A DNA stretch of 64,000 nucleotides, from NCBI RefSeq assembly GCF_001294625.1, contig NZ_CP012677.1:2480001-2544000 (forward strand), given 5' to 3'. The notes below the pieces were generated by a model that was not told where the DNA came from, searched no databases, and was given only the letters and a program-made list of their open reading frames with translations. This stretch comes from Arthrobacter alpinus (GTDB taxonomy: Bacteria > Actinomycetota > Actinomycetes > Actinomycetales > Micrococcaceae). Positions 8,134 through 15,538 of the stretch are shown in pieces (within the stretch, counting starts at the first letter, position 1; each line of letters opens with the position of its first letter). Position numbers and translations under genes: made by a program.

Positions 8134-8526
8134 ATGCCAAACATGACGATCAACCCGTCCAGCCTGCCCAAGCCCAAGGGATACGCCCACGGGATCCTGG
8201 CGGGGAGCACCGTCTATCTGGGAGGGCAAACGGCACTGGATGCGGACATGCAGATTGTCCCGGGGGGCATTGTGGCCCAGTTCAAGCAGGCCTTTGGCAA
8301 CGTCCTAGCAACTCTGGCCGAGGCCGGCGGCCGCCCAAATGACTTGGTCAGCGTGACCATCTACCTAACGGATGTGGACGACTACCTGGCCAACGGGAGT
8401 GAAATTGGCCGACTCTGGCGTGAAATGGCCGGGTCGGAGTATCCGGCGATGGCGGGAATCGGCGTGAGCCGGTTGTGGCAAAAGGAGGCCCTGATCGAAA
8501 TTCAGGGGGTTGCCGTCATCCAATAA
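8134..8526 (+). CDS. RidA/YjgF family protein, candidate enamine/aminomuconate-type deaminase
   Basis: The 130-residue protein has the RidA fold signature (YAHGILAGSTVYLGGQTALD near residue 20, IEIQGVAV at the C-terminus). Start ATG 8134 follows AGAAGGA. In classical RidA an Arg in a PARSxV segment binds the imine acid. Here the aligned segment reads PAMAGIGV, so that Arg is replaced by Met and general 2-aminoacrylate deaminase activity is unlikely. Known family members include 2-aminomuconate deaminase, which fits a pathway whose ring-cleavage product would still carry the amino group of anthranilate. It is divergent from the aryl-CoA operon and overlaps the convergent paaX gene by 11 bp. 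Confidence 0.8.
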   Translation: MPNMTINPSSLPKPKGYAHGILAGSTVYLGGQTALDADMQIVPGGIVAQFKQAFGNVLATLAEAGGRPNDLVSVTIYLTDVDDYLANGSEIGRLWREMAGSEYPAMAGIGVSRLWQKEALIEIQGVAVIQ

Positions 8527-9406
8527 AACCGGACGGGAGGGCCCGGGCTTTGGTCATCAGCGCCCGGGCGTGGGCCGCGGCAAGGGGCGCGAGCAACCGG
8601 TGGGCTTCCAGGAAGGTGGCCCGGGCCGCCTGCCCTTTCCAGTCTTTGGGCAGATATTCTGGGGCGAGGCCGGGATCCTTGTAGGGAAACCGGCGCCAAT
8701 TGGTCAGCATTGGGATGTAGCAGCGGAACGCGTCCCGCCTCAGCTCAGCCGTTGACTCGGCAAGTACACGTTCCGGATCGGCGCCAACCTTGGCCGTCCA
8801 TTTCACCACGTCGTCTGCATACAAGGCCAGGAACTCGGCAAATTGCTCATCCAGTGAGGCCAGGTGCCACCATTGGGCAACTTTGGCGGGCAAGTCGCCG
8901 TTGGCCACGTGCTCACCTTCAAAGAAGTCGACGAACTGGTCAAGTTCCAGGGCCCGGAGCCGCTCTTTTGTCCGCTCCAGCGCGGACGCCGGCGCCACCC
9001 ACACTCCCGAGGTTATCGACCCAAAACCGAACCCGGACAAGACAGTACGCAGTTGATGGCGGCGATTGCGCAGTGCTTCGGGAACGGAAAAGATGGCCAG
9101 TACCCAGCCGCGGGCGGCGTTCGTTGGTTCAGCGGAGAAGATCCGTTCGTCGCCTTCCAGGAATAGCTCGGCCACCATCGAGGACAATTCATACTTGGCG
9201 ACGTTGCCGTCCTTCACACTCCTTAACACCCCTTTGGCCTTCAAGCGTGACACTGCAGAGCGCACCCCCGAGTGGTCATAGCCCAAATCCCCGAGCATGT
9301 CGATGAGCACTGAAACCGGCATTGCCTGCCCGGCTCCCCGGCAATAGAGGCCGTAGATGGTGATGATCAGTTGATGGTGCCGGATCGCCGACTCCTTCGC
9401 GCTCAA
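8516..9406 (-). CDS. PaaX-family transcriptional regulator
   Basis: The roughly 296-residue protein has an N-terminal winged helix (SGVRSAVSRLKAKGVLRSVK) and the C-terminal PaaX domain (PLAPxYLPKDWxG-like region). The best-known member represses phenylacetate genes and is released by phenylacetyl-CoA, so an aryl-CoA effector from this pathway is plausible. The start appears to be TTG 9404-9406, which overlaps the thioesterase stop (TTGA). No good ribosome-binding site is visible, so translation probably depends on coupling. A longer in-frame open stretch upstream is antisense noise over the thioesterase gene. Confidence 0.85.
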   Translation of the reverse strand: MSAKESAIRHHQLIITIYGLYCRGAGQAMPVSVLIDMLGDLGYDHSGVRSAVSRLKAKGVLRSVKDGNVAKYELSSMVAELFLEGDERIFSAEPTNAARGWVLAIFSVPEALRNRRHQLRTVLSGFGFGSITSGVWVAPASALERTKERLRALELDQFVDFFEGEHVANGDLPAKVAQWWHLASLDEQFAEFLALYADDVVKWTAKVGADPERVLAESTAELRRDAFRCYIPMLTNWRRFPYKDPGLAPEYLPKDWKGQAARATFLEAHRLLAPLAAAHARALMTKARALPSGFIG

Positions 9407-9861
9407 CGAGGATTCGCCGCCGTGATTGCGGAACGGAAGCGCTCGGGCCAGGGCACCGAAACGTCCCCACCGGCGGGGACATGTGCTGCGACCACCTTGC
9501 CATCGGCGGCGATCCCGCCGGGCCGCTGACCTATGGGCCGGGCATGGACTTCGAAGCCGAAGGTCACGGATGTGGAGCCAAGCGCCTGCACCCAGATCGT
9601 CGTGATGACGCCTTGGCCAAACCACAGCTTGGCCCGGAAGTTGACGGATTGGTGCACGCGCGGCGCGGACGGAAAGTAGTCAGGAAGGGCCAGCTGACGA
9701 AACAGTTCCGCTTCCGCCGATTCAACCCAGCGGATGATCGTGGAATTGTGTTGATGCCCCGATGCATCGGTGTCGACCCATTCGACCGTGTGCTCCACAA
9801 CGGCCGCGGAAGCCCCCGCCCATGGCGTAGCCGGGCCCGCTTCAGAGTGGTGTTCGCGCAT
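9403..9861 (-). CDS. Single-hotdog acyl-CoA thioesterase (4-hydroxybenzoyl-CoA thioesterase/FadM-like)
   Basis: The 152-residue protein has the 4HBT motif VEWVDTDASGHQHNSTIIRW, with the Asp that acts in thioester hydrolysis. It is the second thioesterase of the cluster and is translationally coupled to paaX (TTGA overlap). It may hydrolyse the hydroxylated aryl-CoA, or lower the level of the CoA ester that PaaX senses. Start ATG 9859-9861. Thioesterase function is likely and the substrate is unknown. Confidence 0.8.
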   Translation of the reverse strand: MREHHSEAGPATPWAGASAAVVEHTVEWVDTDASGHQHNSTIIRWVESAEAELFRQLALPDYFPSAPRVHQSVNFRAKLWFGQGVITTIWVQALGSTSVTFGFEVHARPIGQRPGGIAADGKVVAAHVPAGGDVSVPWPERFRSAITAANPR

Positions 9862-10206
9862 ACAGTCAAGTCTATGTCGGCTTGATGCCGTTCGTCGGCA
9901 AAGCGGGAGGACAGCCGCGTGGCGAGTGTGCCGGCGTGCACGTGGATGGACACTGCAGCTGTAAGGGATGTGTAGCTTTGGTGAAGTGTTGGCTCATCAT
10001 CATGGCCGTCCCTGATCCTCCGTACTGTCAGCAAGCCTCCCGACAGTTGCCAAACCGACCGCGTCGTTGTTGTTGGCCAGGATAAAGACGCCACCCCATC
10101 GCTCCTGAAACGATGCATGACATGTGCTGATGGGCTGGCCCGGGCAGGGTTCACCACGGATTGGATTAAGTCCGGACCCATCCGGCGCCGCGTGGGCGAA
10201 TCTCGT
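9862..10206. other. 345-bp region without a recognisable gene
   Basis: There is no convincing reading frame on either strand. Short open stretches exist on the minus strand, but their translations match no family I know and they overlap the thioesterase gene antisense. Given the broken genes immediately to the right, this is probably decayed DNA plus the promoter of the thioesterase/paaX pair. Confidence 0.5.
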
Positions 10207-10759
10207 TCATCGGGCGCCATCGGGCCTTCCCGACATCGTCTGCAGGCGGGAGACGGGTTGCATGTGCTCAAAGATGAGTGTTGTCTGGGTGCTGACGAAC
10301 GCCTTATTACTGCCTAGATTGGCTGCGACGAAATCCCGCAGCTCGGCGTTGTTGGCGCACGCGACGTGGAGGAGCGTCTCATGCTCTCCGCCCAGGACAA
10401 ACACATTGAGCGTTTGCGGCAGATCCCGCAACTCCCGGGCCAGCTCGAGCATGTTCTGGCGGGCCTACCCATGGACGTCGATGGAAATCAACGCGAAGAT
10501 GTACAAAGCCCAGGCTGCCTAGGTCAATATCTGCATGGAAACCGCGAATGATGCCAGCTTCGCGCAATGCGCGAACCCGGTTCAGGCACGTGGAGGGTGC
10601 CAGCCCGGTTCGGCGGGCCAACAAATTGTTGGGGGTGCGCGCATCCTGCGAGAGCTCTCGCAGGATTACCATATCCGCCTCATCCAAGTGAATTGGATTC
10701 GATGACGGCGGGCTGATGCATATTCTAGTCCGTGAGCTGAGACACGGCTTGTCAGCCAA
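10207..10759 (-). pseudogene. Broken Lrp/AsnC-family regulator (KynR-like position)
   Basis: The N-terminal helix-turn-helix (DEADMVILRELSQDARTPNN and LAPSTCLNRVRALREAG) is read in one frame. The ligand-binding half (VLGGEHETLLHVACANNAEL, ending in TTLIFEHMQP) is read in another. The frame change lies at about 10505-10515. An additional in-frame TAG at 10465-10467 interrupts the join (SIDVHG*ARQNM). The gene is therefore doubly inactivated. It faces away from a kynureninase remnant. In pseudomonads an Lrp-type regulator (KynR) controls kynurenine genes, so this was probably the local regulator of tryptophan/kynurenine use. Confidence 0.8.
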
Positions 10760-10795
10760 GTTAGCGCGCAGCTTTCAGTAATTCAGAAGACCTTA

Positions 10796-11610
10796 GTGAC
10801 CACCACCGCCCATCCCTTGGACCTCATCACCCGTGACGCATGCACTGGGGTCGACGCCGCGGATTCGCTGGCACCGTTTCGGAACCGTTTCATCTTGCCC
10901 GAAGGGGTTATCTACCTTGACGGCAACTCTCTCGGAGCGCGCCCGGTGGGCGCCGTGGAACGTGCACAGCAGCTCATCGCCGAAGAGTGGGGCGAAGGAC
11001 TGATCCGCAGTTGGAACACGGCAGGCTGGTTTGAGTTGCCGAGACGTCTTGGCGACAAGTTGGCCAAGCTCATTGGCGGGCGCGACGGTGAGACGGTAGT
11101 CATCGTCACCGAGCGCGATATCTTCCCGACTGACATTTACCTCGCAGAGGGCGTCACCGATTTCCTCAACTCGGTTGCAGCGGAAACGGGTGTCCGGTAC
11201 GAGGTGCCTCTGATCGATGAAGAATTGCCACTGGATGCTGCTCTGGACAGCTCGACAGCAGTTCTGGCGCTCTCGCATGTCAACTATCGCACCGGCGCCA
11301 TGTGGGACATGTCCGCGGTCACGGCTCACCGGCATTCATCTGGGTCAATGCCCGCCACCAGGAACGGTTTTGGCAGTCTCTTGCCGGCTGGTGGTCGCAC
11401 GCCAAGCCGTTCGACATGGCTGACGCCTATGCCCCGGCCAACAACATCAACCGCTTCCTGTGCGGAACCCAGCCCATCACCTCCCTCGCAATGGTTGAAG
11501 CCGGCCTGGATGTCACCCTGGACGCCGACTTTACCGCCGTACGCGCAAAGTCCCTGGCGCTCACCGACCTTTTCATCCGCCTTGTCGAGCAGCGCTGTGG
11601 CAACCATCCG
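10796..11610 (+). pseudogene. Kynureninase remnant with internal deletions and frameshift
   Basis: The first part is clearly kynureninase ([48 protein letters not shown]). Two pieces are missing compared with the family: the phosphate-binding TDSTSVNLF region between GETVV and IVTERD, and the block from the PLP-interacting Asp to the catalytic Lys (YKYLNGGPG). The sequence jumps at about 11325 from DMSAVTAH to [12 protein letters not shown] in a different frame. The third part ([20 protein letters not shown]) continues to about 11605 and then runs into a permease fragment. With the catalytic lysine gone, it cannot be an active kynureninase. Confidence 0.85.
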
Positions 11611-11612
11611 CA

Positions 11613-12044
11613 AGAATGGCTCACTCGTCAAACGCTCTCCTGCTGTGTAGCGCCGGCATAGCCGTAGCCACCTGCGTCTACGTGCTGAACCTGGAATCAG
11701 GCTTCACCTTCATGATGGCCCTTTCCATGTTCGGCGCCATGGCCACCTGGTTCATGATCTTCTTGACCCACTTGGCGTTCCGCAAGGCTACGAAGCGCGA
11801 CGGCACGGCATTGAGCTACAAACTGCGGTTCTACCCGATGGCATCCGTCATCGGGGCCGTCATGATGATTGCCCTGCTCGTTACCACACTCTTCATCGAC
11901 GCGTTTCAAATGACCTTGATCTTTGGTGTCCCGTTTGTGGCTGTGGTTGTTGTCATCTACTACATCTTGAAACGAAGTTGCACCACCACTCCCCCTGTCG
12001 AGGCCGCCGTATCATCGGAAGAAGTTCCAGCGAAACAGGTTTAG
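11613..12044 (+). pseudogene. Amino-acid permease C-terminal remnant
   Basis: About 142 codons match the C-terminal third of APC-superfamily amino-acid permeases of the GabP/AnsP type (SAGIAVATCVYVLN; ALSMFGAMATWFMIFLTHLA), with three to four hydrophobic segments. All earlier transmembrane segments are absent. The join [14 protein letters not shown] appears to lack about 15 residues usually present. It follows the kynureninase remnant directly, which suggests deletion of the region between the two genes. It probably once imported tryptophan or a related amino acid. It cannot be a complete transporter. Confidence 0.75.
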
Positions 12045-12210
12045 GCATTTCGAGCCTGAACGTGAGCTGGCTGCTGGTCGCCGGAATCTGGATCGCTATT
12101 GGACACGAAGCCAACGTCAACGTGACCCCAGTCTTCCCTATAACCGTGGGTCAGAAAATCGTCCCCAACAACCGGCCTTTCGTGAACAGATGCCACCAAA
12201 CGGTTCAGCA

Positions 12211-13230
12211 TTAGACCGGCCCCGGACCGCGCAGGGTCTGTGAGGGCGAGAACCCGAATTGCTGCCGATAGGCCTGGGCAAACCGCCCCAAATGTCCAAA
12301 ACCGCAGCGTTGGGCAATATCAGTCACGCTGTCAATCCGGGAGTCCCCCGCGCTCAACATTTGATGGGCCCTGCGCACCCGTGCCTCACGGAGCATATGG
12401 GAGGGAGTGCTGCCGAGTTCCCTGGCAAGCGCTGCCTGAAGCGTACGCACCGAAACACCCAAGGCCTCAGCCAGGTCTCCCACGCTGAGATCCTCTCCAC
12501 AGTGGGTAAGGAGGAGATCCTGAAAATCGGCAACCAAGGCCGAGGGGTGCGGTCCCTGCGGTGCAGTGCACTCCTGTCCCAGTGCGGTGGTGAAATTGGA
12601 TTTCACTGCCAAAAGCCACCGGGCAAGGACCATCTCTTCATGGAGCCGACGTACATAAGGCGTCGGTGCATTCTCCGGTACGTTGAGTAGATCGTGATAG
12701 TCGAAGACTGAGCGGATGAATAGTTTCCCCTCTGGCGCAGCCACATTCATACTGTCGGCCAACTGCAACGGCGCATCAAGCGTCGCCCCGAACAGCGCAG
12801 TGGCCGCGTTGCCCAAGGCTTCCCTGGGCACAGTAACGATCAATTGGGGAGTTCCCGCCTCCCACACCATGGAGAAATCCTGGTCGATGGGCGGGATGGA
12901 GGCAAGGGCCGGGGTCGAGTCAACAGTAGAATTCGGGCTGCACAGCCGGGCCCTGCCCGAAAGTGGCACCTGAACCATAAAGAACGTTTTCAATGCATCT
13001 GGTTCTATGCGGACCGCGGCCCCGTAATCCAGCAGATGCACACCGAAACCCTCGCCGGTTGAGCGCAGATTCAACTTCACCGAGCCCCGGGCCGAAAGCG
13101 GCCGCAATTCGTGCCGACAGAAAAGCTCACTCACCCGCTCCTGTGCCTCACCCGGATCCCGCGTTCTGAGCGTCGGCAACCCGTCAAGGACGCTGCTGGC
13201 ATCAGGAGCAGCTAGCTGCTGGATCAGCAT
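12211..13230 (-). CDS. AraC-family transcriptional regulator of the indole operon
   Basis: The 339-residue protein has a C-terminal AraC double helix-turn-helix (LAEALGVSVRTLQAALAREL and DIAQRCGFGHLGRFAQAYRQ) and an N-terminal effector domain of the FeaR-like AraC_binding_2 kind. It is divergent from the SDR-StyA1-StyA2B operon, with a 176-bp intergenic region holding both promoters. AraC regulators beside indole and styrene oxygenase genes commonly activate them in response to the substrate or a product. It is therefore the likely local activator. Start ATG 13228-13230. Confidence 0.88.
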   Translation of the reverse strand: MLIQQLAAPDASSVLDGLPTLRTRDPGEAQERVSELFCRHELRPLSARGSVKLNLRSTGEGFGVHLLDYGAAVRIEPDALKTFFMVQVPLSGRARLCSPNSTVDSTPALASIPPIDQDFSMVWEAGTPQLIVTVPREALGNAATALFGATLDAPLQLADSMNVAAPEGKLFIRSVFDYHDLLNVPENAPTPYVRRLHEEMVLARWLLAVKSNFTTALGQECTAPQGPHPSALVADFQDLLLTHCGEDLSVGDLAEALGVSVRTLQAALARELGSTPSHMLREARVRRAHQMLSAGDSRIDSVTDIAQRCGFGHLGRFAQAYRQQFGFSPSQTLRGPGPV

Positions 13231-13406
13231 GTGAACGCTCCTTGGTAGTTACCGGGGATGGGGCTTGCCGACGGGCGCCGTCGGCCTGCGCGAATTGGAT
13301 GAGACCTGCGCGAAGCGGATAGTTACGGGCCGGTGGTGCAGATAGATTTCTCTTCAGGTCATTCATTATGACATGGATCACACCTTATTGTGTCGGAAGG
13401 AATCTC

Positions 13407-14204
13407 ATGAAACCACTCCAGGACCGCGTTGTCCTGCTCACAGGAGGCGCAACCAAAGTGGGCGCCGGTGTTGCCCAGTCACTCCTGGCGTCCGGGGCCA
13501 AGGTTATCGTCGCGGACATCGATACTGAGGGCGGCGCGGAGCTGGCGGCCCAGCACCCCGGCGTTGAATTCCATGCGCTGGACATCACCGACGACGCAGG
13601 GCTGGAATCCCTCATCGCCCACATCGGCGACACACACGGGCGGCTGGACGGCCTGGTGAACCTGGCTTGCAGCTACCTTGACGAGGGGATCGGATCCGGC
13701 AGGGCAGACTGGCTGACAGCACTAAACATCAACGTGGTCAGTGCCGTCATGCTGACCCGCTTGGCCCGCCCCCTCCTGGCCGCCTCCGGTCACGGTGCGG
13801 TGGTCAACTTCACCTCAATTTCAAGCAGCGTTTCCCAAACCGGACGCTGGCTCTACCCCGCCAGCAAGGCAACCCTGGTACAGGTGACCCGTTCCATGGC
13901 CGCAGACCTGGCCGGTGACGGCATCCGAGTGAACTCGGTCAGCCCCGGATGGACCTGGTCCAAGATCATGGACACGCTCAGCGGTGGGGACCTGGCCAAG
14001 ACCGACGCCGTGGCCGCACCTTTCCATTTGCTGGGCCGTGTGGGGCGTCCCGAGGAAGTGGGCAATGTGGTGGCTTTCCTGCTCTCGGACCAGGCCTCCT
14101 TTGTGACCGGCGCCGATTGGGCGGTCGACGGCGGCTACTCGGCTCTTGGCCCCGAACGCAACGAACCCGCAATTGAACTGCTGGCGGCTCCGGCAACGCA
14201 CTAG
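13407..14204 (+). CDS. SDR-family dehydrogenase of the indole operon
   Basis: The 265-residue classical short-chain dehydrogenase has the NAD(P)-binding TGGATKVGAG (12-21) and the active site Ser with YPASK (Tyr/Lys). Start ATG 13407 follows GGAAGGA. In the characterised Acinetobacter indole pathway an SDR oxidises the indole-2,3-dihydrodiol made after oxygenation. This gene occupies the same place, directly before the monooxygenase genes. It is therefore the best candidate for oxidising the product of StyA1/StyA2B towards 3-hydroxyindolin-2-one or isatin. The exact substrate is inference. Confidence 0.85.
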   Translation: MKPLQDRVVLLTGGATKVGAGVAQSLLASGAKVIVADIDTEGGAELAAQHPGVEFHALDITDDAGLESLIAHIGDTHGRLDGLVNLACSYLDEGIGSGRADWLTALNINVVSAVMLTRLARPLLAASGHGAVVNFTSISSSVSQTGRWLYPASKATLVQVTRSMAADLAGDGIRVNSVSPGWTWSKIMDTLSGGDLAKTDAVAAPFHLLGRVGRPEEVGNVVAFLLSDQASFVTGADWAVDGGYSALGPERNEPAIELLAAPATH

Positions 14205-14255
14205 TTTTTCCTCCCTTCTCACAAGCACACGCATTAGGACTAAGGAACAAAAACC

Positions 14256-15491
14256 ATGAATTCACGAACCATCACCATCGTCGGTGCCGGGCAGTCCGGC
14301 CTCCAGCTCGGAATCGGCCTGCTCGACGCCGGATACAGCGTCACGCTTATTTCGAACCGAACCCCGGATCAAATCCGCGACGGTTCCATCGCCTCCAGCC
14401 AGTGCATGTTTGACCAAGCCCTGGGCCACGAACGCGCGCTCGGCATCGACCTGTGGCCCGATGCACCGCCGGTGGAAGGTATCTCCTTTACGGTCGCCCC
14501 ACCAGAGGCGCCGTGCGTCAAAGCAATGAGCTGGTCGCACAGGCTCGACGCCCCGGCACAGTCCATAGACCAGCGAGTAAAGTTCCCGGCATTGATGGAG
14601 GTGTTCGAGGCCCGCGGGGGCAAGCTGGTCATTGAGGAGGCCGGCGTCGAGGACCTTGAACGGTATGCGAGTGCCAGCGACTTGGTCATTGTGGCCGCCG
14701 GCAAGGGAGAGATCGCGGGCCTCTTTGAACGCGACGCCGAACGCAGCCACTATGCGGCACCGCAGCGTGCCCTGGCCCTGAGCTATGTGAACGGAATGAA
14801 GCCGCGCCCGGAATATTCGGCAGTGAACTTCAACCTGATCCCCGGAGTCGGTGAGTACTTTGTTTTCCCGGCGCTAACCGTGACCGGTCCCTGCGAAATC
14901 ATGGTTTTTGAAGGGCTGCCAGGCTCCGACATGGACTCGTGGAAGGGTTTGAGCCCGCAGGAGCACCTGGAAAATTCGCAACGTATCCTGCGCACCTACC
15001 TACCATGGGAGGCCGACCGCTGCACAGAAGTTGAACTCACCGACCCCAACGGCATCCTGCAGGGACGCTTCCCACCAACCGTCCGGCACCCGCTGGCCAC
15101 CCTGCCCTCCGGCAAGACGGTGCTGGGCATGGCCGACGTCGTAGTCCTCAACGATCCGATCACCGGGCAAGGTTCCAACAACGCCGCAAAGTGCGCGGCC
15201 GCCTACCTCTCAGGCATCCTGGAACACGGCGACGGCGCCTTTGACGACACTTTCAAGCAAGGCTTGTTTGAAAGCTACTGGCAGTACGCCCGGCACGTTG
15301 CGGATTGGACCAATGCGATGCTGGCTCCGCCGCCCCCGCACGCACTGCAAGTCCTGGGTGCCGCACAGGAAAACACGCAGATCGCTAAGCGTTTCGCCAA
15401 CGGATTCAACTACCCGCCGGACTTTACGCAGTGGTTCATGAGCCCGGAGGCCGCAACCGGTTATCTTGACTCTTTCCAAGCAGCGCGCTAA
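14256..15491 (+). CDS. styA1: Styrene/indole monooxygenase large subunit, StyA1 type
   Basis: The 411-residue FAD-dependent group E flavoprotein monooxygenase has GAGQSG at residues 10-15 and a C-terminal PITGQGSNNAAKCA FAD motif. It epoxidises styrene or the C2-C3 bond of indole with reduced FAD supplied by a partner reductase. There is no separate StyB. The next gene, 47 nt downstream, is StyA2B, which carries a fused reductase and probably feeds this protein. Start ATG 14256 has AAGGAA upstream. The pairing StyA1/StyA2B is the arrangement first described in Rhodococcus opacus 1CP. Indole rather than styrene is favoured by the later genes. Confidence 0.88.
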   Translation: MNSRTITIVGAGQSGLQLGIGLLDAGYSVTLISNRTPDQIRDGSIASSQCMFDQALGHERALGIDLWPDAPPVEGISFTVAPPEAPCVKAMSWSHRLDAPAQSIDQRVKFPALMEVFEARGGKLVIEEAGVEDLERYASASDLVIVAAGKGEIAGLFERDAERSHYAAPQRALALSYVNGMKPRPEYSAVNFNLIPGVGEYFVFPALTVTGPCEIMVFEGLPGSDMDSWKGLSPQEHLENSQRILRTYLPWEADRCTEVELTDPNGILQGRFPPTVRHPLATLPSGKTVLGMADVVVLNDPITGQGSNNAAKCAAAYLSGILEHGDGAFDDTFKQGLFESYWQYARHVADWTNAMLAPPPPHALQVLGAAQENTQIAKRFANGFNYPPDFTQWFMSPEAATGYLDSFQAAR

Positions 15492-15538
15492 TTCCGTCAA
15501 ACGCTTGCCTCCCCCTTCACACCCATCTGGAGCATTCA

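Noticed and set aside
9862..10206. A short regulator gene before the broken Lrp gene
   Set aside because: No frame with start, binding site and family similarity; the minus-strand frames run antisense through the thioesterase gene.
10796..11650. A functional 284-residue protein from the kynureninase frame
   Set aside because: After about residue 180 the frame departs from the family and encodes Ser/Pro-rich noise, while the correct continuation is in another frame.
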